Counted from the stretch's first letter, positions 9,034 through 17,277 are shown. The stretch is DNA of 64,000 nt from an uncultured Dorea sp. (GCA_910585725.1 CAJUFA010000003.1:1-64000), one strand, 5' to 3'. Notes: generated from the sequence alone by a model not told the origin. Made by a program: numbers and translations.

Positions 9034-9355
9034 TGTATTTGCTTTGGCGAGCGTATTTATAGGGGCGGTTTCCCAAATATTATTAAAATCGGCGGCAAAT
9101 AAAGAACAGAAGAATTTTTTGAAAAAGTTTTTAAACCTTACGGTAATTACGGCGTATTGCATGATGCTGGGGTCTTCTTTATGCAGTATGATCAGTCTGC
9201 GGTATTTAGATTTAAACTTAATGCCGGTGTTCCAGGCAACTAGTTTTTTTTGGGTGTTGCTGTTATCAAGGTTGTTATTAAAGGAAAAAGTATATAAAAA
9301 AAATGTGTTGGGTATTTGTATTATTTTCGGAGGAATTCTTGTGTATTTGCTATAA
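9020..9355 (+). CDS. Small four-helix membrane protein, ArnE/ArnF or SMR-like subunit 2
   Basis: 111 residues, four hydrophobic helices, starting at ATG 9020 inside the end of the preceding gene with a GGGGAAGAGAG site. The helix 1 sequence (SQILLKSAANKEQ) and the last helix (LGICIIFGGILVYLL) are typical of SMR/EamA half-transporters. Length and topology match its neighbour, so the two probably assemble as an antiparallel or asymmetric dimer. It is the last gene of the glycan operon; a terminator-like hairpin follows at 9394. Confidence 0.7.
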   Translation: MIIGSVFALASVFIGAVSQILLKSAANKEQKNFLKKFLNLTVITAYCMMLGSSLCSMISLRYLDLNLMPVFQATSFFWVLLLSRLLLKEKVYKKNVLGICIIFGGILVYLL

Positions 9356-9393
9356 GAAAATCTTAATAGGTTTTTATATTTACGTGTATCGGC

Positions 9394-9426
9394 GAGGCTG
9401 CGGGAAATTATTCCTGCAGCCTCTTT
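9394..9426 (+). terminator. Terminator-like hairpin closing the glycan operon
   Basis: An 11-base stem (GAGGCTGCGGG with CCTGCAGCCTC, one G-T wobble) with an eight-base AT loop is followed by a short T run. It lies 38 bases after the last glycan gene. Confidence 0.7.
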
Positions 9427-9511
9427 CAATGAATAGAGCACTAGAATCTTTGTGCTGAAAGTGCGTTGGTCAGAGGCGGAGACATCTAATATGTCGAACG
9501 ATTTAAATTGA

Positions 9512-10009
9512 CAATCCTTCATTTTTGTTACATCCGACACGGAAGGTCAGGATATCCATAGTAAGACCATCCTGTGTCATCCTGAGGTATTGGCAGTGAT
9601 CCTGAGAGATACTGTTGCAGAGTATAGGAATTACACCTGGCAGGAGATTAAAGATTTTATAGAAACTGATACGATTGCCAGTTCTATGGAGGTTTCGCCG
9701 GGCAGAACTAATACGTCGATCAGAAAAGACAGCGCAGAATACTACCATCTGAATGAAAAGACATCTAATTTCGATCTGGCATTTCGAGCCAGGAATCCAC
9801 AACTTTCCACGAAAGATATACAGGTTAATTTACATATTGACGTAGAACCACAGAAGACATATAAGACAGATTATCCGATTGAGAAGAGGGGAATGTATTA
9901 CCTTGCGAGGCGTTTATCTTCTCAGTTGTCATTGGTCCTGCAGGGAACGGATTATAATCAGCTATCAATACTGCTCAAAGTACAGTTGCCAGAGAAAATT
10001 ATGATCTGA
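9512..10009 (+). pseudogene. Remnant of an Rpn/PD-(D/E)XK nuclease-type transposase-like gene
   Basis: An open frame from 9512 to the stop at 10007 has no convincing start; a TTG at 9590 is the first candidate and lacks a good ribosome-binding site. The translated segment resembles the N-terminal part of clostridial Rpn-like proteins (usually ~280-330 residues). It has a segment beginning KTILCHPEVLAVILRDTV, then a long spacer, then FDLAFRAR and LHIDVEPQK, where the E-x-Q/K pair is the nuclease core, then RGMYYLARRLSSQL. The homology ends soon after, so both the start and the C-terminal half are missing. I read it as a decayed selfish gene between the glycan operon and alaS. Family assignment is by memory of the motif pattern. 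Confidence 0.55.
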
Positions 10010-10165
10010 TGACATAAGAATTTCTTTGCTTAGGTTCGACAGTAACTGGGCGAAAGAAGTTTACTAAAAAGAATAGTTGGATAAGAGGTGCAAAGAAGCA
10101 GGCGTATCGTTGACAAACCGCCTGCTTCTATTTATAATTAGATTTTAGTGAAATGAAAGGATTGG
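10010..10165. other. Intergenic region before alaS with one stable hairpin
   Basis: No gene is visible. A ten-base stem, GAAGCAGGCG at 10095-10104 with CGCCTGCTTC at 10119-10128, is followed by an AT-rich but not T-rich stretch, so it may be a weak terminator or an mRNA leader structure for alaS. There is no T-box signature. Confidence 0.4.
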
Positions 10166-12814
10166 ATGATGATTATGCAGAAATACGGAGTAAATGAATT
10201 AAGAAGGATGTTTCTGGACTTCTTTGAGAGTAAAGGACATCTGAAGATGAAGAGTTTTTCGCTGACACCGCACAATGATAAGAGTTTGTTGCTGATCAAT
10301 TCAGGAATGGCGCCTCTGAAGCCTTATTTTACCGGACAGGAGATTCCCCCGAAAAGACGGGTGGCTACCTGCCAGAAGTGTATCCGGACAGGGGATATTG
10401 AGAATGTAGGGAAGACGGCAAGACACGGTACATTCTTTGAGATGCTGGGGAACTTTTCCTTTGGAGATTATTTTAAAAGAGAATCAATTCACTGGACATG
10501 GGAGTTTTTGACAGAGGTGGTAGGACTTGATCCGGACAGGCTGTATCCGTCCGTCTATCTGGAGGACGACGAAGCCTGGGAGATCTGGAATAAGGAGATA
10601 GGGATTTCCGAAGACAGGATCTTCCGGTTTGGGAAAGAGGATAATTTCTGGGAACATGGCTCCGGTCCCTGCGGTCCCTGTTCAGAGGTCTATTATGACC
10701 GCGGGGAGAAATATGGCTGCGGGAATCCGGATTGTACGGTAGGCTGCGAATGCGACCGTTATATGGAGATCTGGAATAACGTATTTACACAGTTTGATAA
10801 TGACGGAAATAATCATTATACGGAACTGGAGCAGAAGAATATAGATACCGGTATGGGATTGGAGCGTCTGGCTTGTATCGTGCAGGAAGTTGATTCTATG
10901 TTTGATGTCGATACAATCAAGACGTTAAGAGAACATGTCTGCGCGCTTGCAGGGGTGGAATATGAAAAAGATGTGAAAAGCGACGTATCAATTCGCGTCA
11001 TCACGGACCATATTCGTTCAGTTACTTTCATGATCTCAGACGGGATTATGCCTTCGAATGAAGGAAGAGGGTATGTTCTCAGACGTCTTCTGCGCCGCGC
11101 ATGCCGTCATGGAAGACTTCTTGGTATCAAGGGAGAATTCCTTGTGACGCTTGCTAATACGGTAATCGAAGGTTCTAAGGACGGATATCCGGAGTTAGAT
11201 GAGAAGAAAGAATTCATTTTTAATGTCGTTGCGAAAGAAGAAGAACAGTTTAACAGGACGATAGACCAAGGGTTGTCAATTCTCTCCGAGATGGAAAAAG
11301 AGATGGAGAAAAAGAATGAGAAGACGCTTGGAGGCGCAAGTGCGTTCAAGTTATATGATACTTTTGGTTTTCCTCTGGACCTGACGAAGGAGATTCTGGA
11401 AGAAAAAGGCTTGTCTGTGGATGAAGAAGGTTTCCACGAGGCGATGGAAGTTCAGAGAGAGACGGCAAGAGTAGCGCGTGAAGTGACGAATTATATGGGA
11501 GCCGATGTGACGGTCTATGAGTCTATTGATCCGAGTATTACGACAGAATTCGTCGGATACGAGAATCTTACTTATACTTCCAAAGTAACGGTACTCACGA
11601 CGGATACCGAGTTGACAGACGCGCTCTCAGACGGGGAGAAGGGAACAATCTTTGTAGAGCAGACGCCTTTCTACGCTACCAGCGGAGGGCAGGAAGCCGA
11701 CAAAGGAGTGATCTGCACGGCGGACGGAGAATTTAAGGTGGAAGACGTCGTGAAGCTCTTAGGCGGTAAATTCGGGCATATCGGGCATGTGACAAAGGGT
11801 ATGATTAAAGTCGGAGATACGGCGACTCTTAACGTGGATCAGGAGAGCCGCGCATGTGCGGCAAATAACCACAGCGCGACGCACCTGCTTCACAAAGCGC
11901 TGCGTATCGTGCTTGGTAATCATGTAGAGCAGGCGGGATCTTCCGTGAATGCGGACAGGCTCAGGTTCGATTTTACACATTTTTCGGCAATGACGGCGGA
12001 AGAACTGAAGAGAGTGGAGGAGATCGTTAACGATCAGATCAGAAAAGATCTGTCCGTAAAGGTAGAGAATCTTCCGATTGAGGAAGCAAGAAAGACTGGA
12101 GCCGCGGCATTATTCGGCGAGAAGTACGGCGATATCGTAAGGGTTGTCAGTATGGGAGATTTCTCTATTGAATTCTGCGGGGGTACACATGTTTCTAATA
12201 CGGGATCTATCACGGCGTTTAAGATTCTCTCCGAGACCGGCGTTGCAGCCGGCATCCGAAGAATAGAGGCGCTGACGTCCAAGGGACTCCTTGCATATTA
12301 TAATGATCTGGAGAAGACGCTTCATGATTCGGCGAAGATCTTAAAGGCGTCCCCGGAGAAGCTGATAGAGAAGGTAGAACATCTCCTGGCAGAGAACAAG
12401 GCGCTGAAGGGCGAGGTGGATAGTTTAAAGAGTAAACTTGCGAAAGACGCCGCGAAAGATATAATGGATCAGGTAACGGAGATCAAGGGAGTGAAGTTCC
12501 TTGCCGCAAAGGTTGAAGGCGTAGATATGAATGGTCTTCGGGATCTTGGCGATCAGTTTAAAGAGAAGTTAGGCGAAGGCGTTATCATGCTGGCGTCGGC
12601 AACCGCCGGCAAAGTAAGCCTGGTTGCTATGGCAACGAAGGAGGCTATGGATAAGGGAGCGCATGCAGGCAATTTGATTAAGGCGTCCGCGTCTTGTGTC
12701 GGCGGAGGCGGAGGCGGAAGACCGAATATGGCGCAGGCCGGCGGAAAGAACCCGGATGGAATCGAAGCGTCGCTTGCAAAAGCGGCAGAAGTGCTGGAAA
12801 ACCAGTTGAATTAG
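10166..12814 (+). CDS. alaS: Alanyl-tRNA synthetase
   Basis: 882 residues, the normal AlaRS length. It charges tRNA-Ala and edits mischarged Ser/Gly. The class II catalytic domain begins KYGVNELRRMFLDFFESKGH, with motif 2 around KRRVATCQKCIRTGD and FFEMLGNFSFGDYFK. The editing domain carries the zinc-type HSATHLLHKALR and later the CGGTHV motif. The C-terminal C-Ala domain ends with the glycine-rich GGGGGGRPNMAQAGG. Three near-consecutive ATGs (10166, 10169, 10175) follow GAAAGGA; 10166 or 10169 is likely. It appears monocistronic or leads into the zinc-ribbon gene 30 bases later. Confidence 0.97.
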   Translation: MMIMQKYGVNELRRMFLDFFESKGHLKMKSFSLTPHNDKSLLLINSGMAPLKPYFTGQEIPPKRRVATCQKCIRTGDIENVGKTARHGTFFEMLGNFSFGDYFKRESIHWTWEFLTEVVGLDPDRLYPSVYLEDDEAWEIWNKEIGISEDRIFRFGKEDNFWEHGSGPCGPCSEVYYDRGEKYGCGNPDCTVGCECDRYMEIWNNVFTQFDNDGNNHYTELEQKNIDTGMGLERLACIVQEVDSMFDVDTIKTLREHVCALAGVEYEKDVKSDVSIRVITDHIRSVTFMISDGIMPSNEGRGYVLRRLLRRACRHGRLLGIKGEFLVTLANTVIEGSKDGYPELDEKKEFIFNVVAKEEEQFNRTIDQGLSILSEMEKEMEKKNEKTLGGASAFKLYDTFGFPLDLTKEILEEKGLSVDEEGFHEAMEVQRETARVAREVTNYMGADVTVYESIDPSITTEFVGYENLTYTSKVTVLTTDTELTDALSDGEKGTIFVEQTPFYATSGGQEADKGVICTADGEFKVEDVVKLLGGKFGHIGHVTKGMIKVGDTATLNVDQESRACAANNHSATHLLHKALRIVLGNHVEQAGSSVNADRLRFDFTHFSAMTAEELKRVEEIVNDQIRKDLSVKVENLPIEEARKTGAAALFGEKYGDIVRVVSMGDFSIEFCGGTHVSNTGSITAFKILSETGVAAGIRRIEALTSKGLLAYYNDLEKTLHDSAKILKASPEKLIEKVEHLLAENKALKGEVDSLKSKLAKDAAKDIMDQVTEIKGVKFLAAKVEGVDMNGLRDLGDQFKEKLGEGVIMLASATAGKVSLVAMATKEAMDKGAHAGNLIKASASCVGGGGGGRPNMAQAGGKNPDGIEASLAKAAEVLENQLN

Positions 12815-12844
12815 AAAGCAGAATTTATTTGAGGTATAAGAGGG

Positions 12845-13747
12845 ATGAGATGTTTACATTGTGGTTTTGAGAATGAGACCGACGCGTTGTTCTGCGAAAG
12901 ATGTGGGAATCCTATTACAAATTCCGGACAGAATTCATTTTTTTTCTGTCCGGAGTGCGGCACGAAGAACGAGGGGGACGCACTCTTTTGCGAAGAATGC
13001 GGAATAAAGTTCAGCCATGAACCGGTGAAGCAAACACAGACGCAAAAGAAAAGAAGGTCATTGGCCGTACCGGCTGTTCTGGCGCTCATTATCATATGCG
13101 TATGCGTAGGAGCAGGAGCTTTCTTTATACATAATAAGGGAGAATCTGAGCGTTCTGAAATGATTCGAACAGTGGAAAAAGCCGAGAAACAGGAGAAAAA
13201 GGCAGAAGATGAAAAGGCTCAAAAGAAACAGGATACGGAAAGAATAGAAGAACAGGAAGAAAAAGAAACGGAAACAGAAAAAGAAGAGACACAAGAACCG
13301 GTACAGGCGCCGGTTATAACGATGCAGAATATCAGCGCCGTCCATGCCACGTCAGAGCTTGCGGAAGCGAATATGGTGCATTCGGCTTCACGTATCATGG
13401 ATGGAGATAAGAATACGGCATGGGTAGAAGGGGCGGACGGTCAGGGCTACGGACAGTCAGTCCGGTTTGAGTTTAATAATGTTTATCTGGTGAACGGCAT
13501 CAAAATCCGGGCCGGATATCAGAAGAATGACGATATCTACTATAAAAACTCAAGGCCCAAGGAAATCTGTGCAGAATATTCAGACGGTACCAGTGAAGTC
13601 TTTAAGCTTGAAGATATAGGACAGAACGAACAGGTTCTGACATTCTCTCGTCCTGTCGAGACGAATATGGTTAATTTGACTATTGAATCTGTATATCCGG
13701 GAGAAAAATACGAAGATACCTGTATATCGGAGGTTATATTTTTCTAA
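12845..13747 (+). CDS. Double zinc-ribbon membrane protein with extracellular discoidin-like glycan-binding domain
   Basis: 300 residues. Two zinc ribbons occupy residues 3-20 and 35-52 (CLHCGFENETDALFCERCG; CPECGTKNEGDALFCEECG). One transmembrane helix sits near 78-98, followed by a ~60-residue lysine/glutamate-rich linker that is probably outside the cell. The last ~140 residues form a beta-rich domain with ASRIMDGDKNTAWVEG and SVRFEFNNVYLVNGIKIRAG, the pattern of NADase-type or F5/8 type C glycan-binding domains. It ends exactly where the VanX-like gene begins (one-base overlap). Family members bind envelope carbohydrate; the ligand is unknown here. Confidence 0.75.
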   Translation: MRCLHCGFENETDALFCERCGNPITNSGQNSFFFCPECGTKNEGDALFCEECGIKFSHEPVKQTQTQKKRRSLAVPAVLALIIICVCVGAGAFFIHNKGESERSEMIRTVEKAEKQEKKAEDEKAQKKQDTERIEEQEEKETETEKEETQEPVQAPVITMQNISAVHATSELAEANMVHSASRIMDGDKNTAWVEGADGQGYGQSVRFEFNNVYLVNGIKIRAGYQKNDDIYYKNSRPKEICAEYSDGTSEVFKLEDIGQNEQVLTFSRPVETNMVNLTIESVYPGEKYEDTCISEVIFF

Positions 13748-14493
13748 TGAACTATAAAGAAATATCTTTGTACATAATTATTGCGGGTATTATGGTTATT
13801 TGTAGCGGGTGTGCATATTCCGGGCGGGCAGAGGCCGAAAGCTGCTTTATAGAATGCCGTTTAGGCGGCTCTGTCCGGGGAAAGTTTCAGAAATATGAAG
13901 AGACGGCTGAACAGGTTAAGCCGCAGCCGGGGATTGAGACAGAGCCTGCGGATGATGTGTTTGTGAACGTGAAGGATTATATCTCTGATATCTGTGTGGA
14001 TCTTAAGTACGCTGCGGAGGATAACTTTACCGGTACAGTGATCTATAATTTTCAGGACGCATATCTGCGCTATGGAACAGTCCGAAGACTGCGCGAAGTA
14101 CAGGATGCAGTGAGAAAGGACGGATATTCTTTGAAGATATGGGATGCGTTCAGACCTGTTTCAGCTCAGTTTAAACTCTGGGAGATTTGTCCTGATTCCC
14201 GTTATGTTGCGAATCCAAATACAGGGTATTCTTCCCATAGCAAAGGGAATACGGTTGATATTACTTTGGTAGGAAAAGACGAAAATGAGATTATGATGCC
14301 GACAGGATTCGATGATTTCTCAGCTCTGGCGGATCGAGATTATAGTGACTGTCCCGGTGAAGCCGCCCGGAATGCGGAGTATCTTGAGGACGTTATGCAA
14401 GAGCAAGGTTTCGTGCCTTATAGCGGTGAATGGTGGCATTTTACAGACGGAGATTCTTATGCCGTAGAAGAAAGCTTTTATCCCGCCGACTAA
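13747..14493 (+). CDS. D-alanyl-D-alanine dipeptidase, VanX-type (M15D), lipoprotein
   Basis: 248 residues. The N-terminus is a hydrophobic signal ending in CSGC, a plausible lipobox, so the enzyme is likely anchored outside the membrane rather than cytoplasmic like VanX itself. The M15 core has SSHSKGNTVDIT (zinc His and Asp) and GEWWHF (catalytic Glu and zinc His), and RPVSAQ upstream carries the conserved Arg. It should hydrolyse D-Ala-D-Ala or related cell-wall peptides. The gene follows the glycan-binding protein with a one-base overlap, suggesting a shared envelope role. No vanH or vanA-like ligase is nearby, so glycopeptide resistance is not implied. Confidence 0.85.
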   Translation: MNYKEISLYIIIAGIMVICSGCAYSGRAEAESCFIECRLGGSVRGKFQKYEETAEQVKPQPGIETEPADDVFVNVKDYISDICVDLKYAAEDNFTGTVIYNFQDAYLRYGTVRRLREVQDAVRKDGYSLKIWDAFRPVSAQFKLWEICPDSRYVANPNTGYSSHSKGNTVDITLVGKDENEIMMPTGFDDFSALADRDYSDCPGEAARNAEYLEDVMQEQGFVPYSGEWWHFTDGDSYAVEESFYPAD

Positions 14494-14528
14494 AATATGA
14501 CGAAATAATCTAAATACTGAAAAAAATA

Positions 14529-14556
14529 TTGACGTAATGGAAATATGTGTTATAAT
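14529..14556 (+). promoter_or_regulatory. Sigma-A promoter of rpsU
   Basis: TTGACG at 14529-14534 and a consensus TATAAT at 14551-14556 are separated by 16 bases. The predicted message would have an ~75-base leader before rpsU. Confidence 0.8.
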
Positions 14557-14634
14557 CTTATGTAGTGCAAGAAAAATACCCGATCAGTCGTATAATGCAC
14601 AATATGGACTGGAGGGGAGGTTAGGTGTGAGAGT

Positions 14635-14811
14635 ATGTCAAATGTAGTCGTTAAAGAAAACGAGACGTTAGATAGCGCTTTACGCAGATTCAAAAGAAAC
14701 TGTGCGAAGGCTGGTATTCAGCAGGAGATTCGTAAGAGAGAACATTACGAAAAACCGAGCGTAAGACGTAAGAAAAAGTCTGAAGCTGCTAGAAAACGCA
14801 AGTATAATTAA
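14635..14811 (+). CDS. rpsU: 30S ribosomal protein S21
   Basis: 58 residues beginning MSNVVVKENETLDSAL and ending in a lysine/arginine-rich tail (RRKKKSEAARKRKYN), the standard S21 of Firmicutes. S21 binds the small subunit near the anti-Shine-Dalgarno region and helps initiation. It is a short gene with its own strong promoter upstream and its own terminator 14 bases after the stop. The purine-rich GGAGGGGAGG lies 14 bases before the ATG, and AGGTG lies seven bases before it, so the effective ribosome-binding site is probably the latter. Confidence 0.95.
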   Translation: MSNVVVKENETLDSALRRFKRNCAKAGIQQEIRKREHYEKPSVRRKKKSEAARKRKYN

Positions 14812-14824
14812 TAATGTGCAACGA

Positions 14825-14852
14825 TAGAGCGCTTGTAGCGCTCTACTTTTTT
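14825..14852 (+). terminator. Rho-independent terminator of rpsU
   Basis: A perfect nine-base stem (TAGAGCGCT with AGCGCTCTA) with a TGT loop is followed by CTTTTTTA. Confidence 0.9.
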
Positions 14853-14916
14853 ATTACAATACTATTTGAATAAATGGAGGATTTCAGATATTATAATATG
14901 CAGGAGGTAAGGAAAG

Positions 14917-16254
14917 ATGGGACATTTGACAACGAAGGATGCCTATAAGAATTTGGAAGAGCGTATCAATTGGTTTACGCAAGGGGCGCCGCCGTCGGAG
15001 TCATTATATAAAATTCTGCAGGTGCTGTATACAGAGAAGGAAGCAAAATGGGCGGCTCTTCTTCCGGTACGTCCCTTTACACTGAAAAGAGCGGCAAAGA
15101 TATGGAACACAACGGAAGCAAAAGCGGAAAAGTTGTTGGATCATCTCTGTGAGAAAGCGCTTCTGGTGGATTCTGAATATCATGGTCAGCGGCAGTTTGT
15201 GATGCCTCCTCCGATGGCTGGTTTTATTGAATTTGCTCTTATGCGGACCAGAGGAGATATTGATCAGAAGTATCTGAGCGAATTGTATTATCAATATATG
15301 AATGTGGAAGAAGATTTCGTCAAAGATCTGTTCTTCGCCGCAGAGACAAGGCTTGGGCGTGTCTTTGTGCAGGAGCCGGTGCTTATGAATGACAAGACGA
15401 ATCACATTCTGGACTATGAGAGGGCGGCGAATATCGTGGAGGAAGCGGACTATATAGGTCTTGGGACTTGTTATTGCAGGCATAAGATGTACCATGCAGG
15501 GCATCCCTGCGAGATAGACGCGCCCTGGGACGTGTGTCTGACCTTTGATAATGTGGCGAGATCCTTGTCGGAGCATGGCGGCTATGCCAGACTTATTTCC
15601 AGGGAAGAGGCGAAAGAGGTTCTGGAACTGTCTTATGAAAGTAATTTGGTGCAGATTGGAGAGAATGTAAGAGAACATCCTGCGTTTATCTGTAACTGCT
15701 GCGGATGCTGCTGCGAGGCATTGCAGGCGGCCAGAAGATTCAGTCCGATGCAGCCGGTGGCGACGACAAATTATATTCCGAAGATATTGCCGGATACTTG
15801 TATTGGCTGCGGGAAGTGTGGGAAGGTATGTCCGATTCTGGCAATTTCCATGGAAGAAAAGAAGCCTGTGATCGATGAAGAGATCTGCCTGGGATGCGGC
15901 GTATGCGCCCGAAACTGTCCGACAAAGGCGATAACGCTGAAGCGCAGGCCGATACAGGTGATCACGCCGGTAAACAGTACTCACAGGTTTGTATTACAGG
16001 CGATTGAGAAGGGAACCTTGCAGAATCTGATTTTTGATAATCAGGCATTTGCCAACCATCGGGCAATGGCGGCTGTATTTGGAACGATCTTACGGTTGCC
16101 GCCGATGAAGCAGGCGCTGGCGAGCAGGCAGTTTAAATCGGTTTATCTGGACAGACTGTTGTCCGTATACCAAAAGAAGAAAAATGGCGGCATTAAAAAA
16201 GAGCCGGAAGATGAAACGCAGGAAAACGGAAAGGAAGACAGAAATGATTTTTGA
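14917..16254 (+). CDS. Cysteine-rich iron-sulfur protein with two ferredoxin clusters
   Basis: 445 residues. The first ~120 are helical and look like a winged-helix-type domain. A central region carries CYCRHKM and the exceptional CNCCGCCCEAL near residue 263. A double [4Fe-4S] ferredoxin follows (CIGCGKCGKVCP and CLGCGVCARNCP, about residues 293-335), and the C-terminal ~100 residues are helical and basic. It probably transfers electrons in an anaerobic redox reaction; no partner enzyme is adjacent and the substrate is not evident. AGGAGG precedes the ATG. The next gene starts within its last codons, suggesting coupling to the GNAT and VOC genes. Confidence 0.75.
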   Translation: MGHLTTKDAYKNLEERINWFTQGAPPSESLYKILQVLYTEKEAKWAALLPVRPFTLKRAAKIWNTTEAKAEKLLDHLCEKALLVDSEYHGQRQFVMPPPMAGFIEFALMRTRGDIDQKYLSELYYQYMNVEEDFVKDLFFAAETRLGRVFVQEPVLMNDKTNHILDYERAANIVEEADYIGLGTCYCRHKMYHAGHPCEIDAPWDVCLTFDNVARSLSEHGGYARLISREEAKEVLELSYESNLVQIGENVREHPAFICNCCGCCCEALQAARRFSPMQPVATTNYIPKILPDTCIGCGKCGKVCPILAISMEEKKPVIDEEICLGCGVCARNCPTKAITLKRRPIQVITPVNSTHRFVLQAIEKGTLQNLIFDNQAFANHRAMAAVFGTILRLPPMKQALASRQFKSVYLDRLLSVYQKKKNGGIKKEPEDETQENGKEDRNDF

Positions 16255-16822
16255 AAAGAAAGAGATTAATTTGAAAGACGGCCGCAAATGTATTTTTAGA
16301 CCTGTTGAAGAGAAGGATGCAGAAGCTTTGCTTGAGTATCTCCGGATCGTGTCTTCAGAGACGCCTTTTCTTCTTAGAAATGATGATGAAGTTACGTATA
16401 CGATTGAAGAAGAGGAGAGTCTCATAAGAAAAATAAGAAATCATCCCCGGGAGATAATGGTTATTGCAGAAGTAGAAGGTATTGTTGCCGGAAACAGCGC
16501 CGTTTCATCCGTTGGCAGCATGCGGCGGGTTTGTCACAGATGTGCTTTTGCAATTGCACTAAAAAAAGCCTACTGGAAACTGGGCATTGGCTCGGCATTG
16601 ATGGAGTATTCTTTTTCTTTGGCAGAAGATATGGGATATGAGCAGGTGGAACTGGAAGTAGTCGACAGGAACGACAGGGCAAAAAGGCTGTACGAACGGT
16701 TTGGCTTTAAGGAGACCGGGAGGAATATACGCGCGCTTAAGTATGACGACGGCAGTTACAGGGATGAGTACCGGATGATAAAGATATTAACTGATTTACA
16801 GGAAGAGGGTAGATGTCGATGA
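16244..16822 (+). CDS. GNAT-family N-acetyltransferase
   Basis: About 192 residues from ATG 16244, which has AAGGA eight bases upstream; the longer frame from 16184 lies inside the previous gene and is unlikely. The GNAT order is clear: N-terminal beta strand (CIFRPVEEKDAEAL), a central acetyl-CoA binding loop with the variant Q/RxxGxG/A element seen as KAYWKLGIGSALM, and the C-terminal ELEVVDRNDRAKRLYERFGF. It overlaps the end of the iron-sulfur gene by 11 bases and the start of the VOC gene by 10. Related enzymes acetylate amines, antibiotics or ribosomal proteins; the substrate is unknown. Confidence 0.85.
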   Translation: MIFEKKEINLKDGRKCIFRPVEEKDAEALLEYLRIVSSETPFLLRNDDEVTYTIEEEESLIRKIRNHPREIMVIAEVEGIVAGNSAVSSVGSMRRVCHRCAFAIALKKAYWKLGIGSALMEYSFSLAEDMGYEQVELEVVDRNDRAKRLYERFGFKETGRNIRALKYDDGSYRDEYRMIKILTDLQEEGRCR

Positions 16823-17184
16823 AATTGAAAAATGTACTGATTGTAGTGAAGGATATCGAGAAATCCAGACAATTTTATCACGATATGTTCGGCCTCGAGC
16901 CGATACTGGACAATGACGGTAATATGATTCTGACGGAAGGTCTCGTGCTTCAGGAAGAAAAAATCTGGGAACAATTTCTGGGAAGAAATATTATTCCAGA
17001 GAGTAATACCTGTGAATTATATTTTGAGGAAAAGGATATCGAGTCGTTTGTCCTGAAGCTTGAAGATTTATATCCGGAAACAAGATATGTAAACAGGCTT
17101 ATGGTCCATAGCTGGGGGCAGAAAGTAGTTCGTTTCTATGACCCGGATGGAAATCTGATAGAAGTAGGAACGCCCATGTCATAA
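16813..17184 (+). CDS. VOC-superfamily (glyoxalase/bleomycin-resistance fold) protein
   Basis: 123 residues with two beta-alpha-beta-beta-beta modules. The first begins KLKNVLIVVKDIEKSRQFYHD; the second ends VVRFYDPDGNLIEVGTPM, whose final Glu is the usual metal ligand. VOC proteins include glyoxalase I, dioxygenases and drug-binding proteins; the substrate cannot be read. Starts at 16813 and 16819 are both possible, and the gene overlaps the GNAT gene. The last 12 codons with the stop are included in a 36-base perfect tandem duplication (17153-17224), described separately. Confidence 0.8.
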   Translation: MSMKLKNVLIVVKDIEKSRQFYHDMFGLEPILDNDGNMILTEGLVLQEEKIWEQFLGRNIIPESNTCELYFEEKDIESFVLKLEDLYPETRYVNRLMVHSWGQKVVRFYDPDGNLIEVGTPMS

Positions 17185-17224
17185 TGATATCTGATAGAAG
17201 TAGGAACGCCCATGTCATAATGAT
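17153..17224 (+). repeat. Perfect 36-bp tandem duplication across the VOC stop codon
   Basis: Positions 17153-17188 and 17189-17224 are identical. The first copy holds the last codons and the TAA of the VOC gene; the second copy lies wholly in non-coding DNA. The absence of any mismatch points to a recent event. Confidence 0.95.
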
Positions 17225-17249
17225 ATACAGAATAGTGGGGTAGCAGAGT

Positions 17250-17277
17250 AGAGACTGTTTTTGCAGTCTCTTTTTTG
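17250..17277 (+). terminator. Rho-independent terminator after the VOC gene
   Basis: An eight-base stem (AGAGACTG with CAGTCTCT) around a T-rich loop is followed by TTTTTTG. Confidence 0.9.

Noticed and set aside
8923..9540. 205-residue minus-strand frame across the end of the glycan operon
   Set aside because: It runs antisense to the two small membrane proteins and into a terminator, with no domain recognised.
10010..10165. T-box riboswitch before alaS
   Set aside because: No AGGGTGGNACCGCG-like T-box sequence or long specifier stem is present; only one plain hairpin is seen.
13747..14493. Vancomycin-resistance cluster
   Set aside because: The VanX-like gene has no vanH, vanA/B ligase or VanRS partners, and seems to be exported; a wall-remodelling role fits better.
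15004..15984. 326-residue open frame on the minus strand
   Set aside because: It lies fully antisense to the iron-sulfur protein, has no ribosome-binding site and is rich in His/Arg/Leu, typical of a shadow frame.
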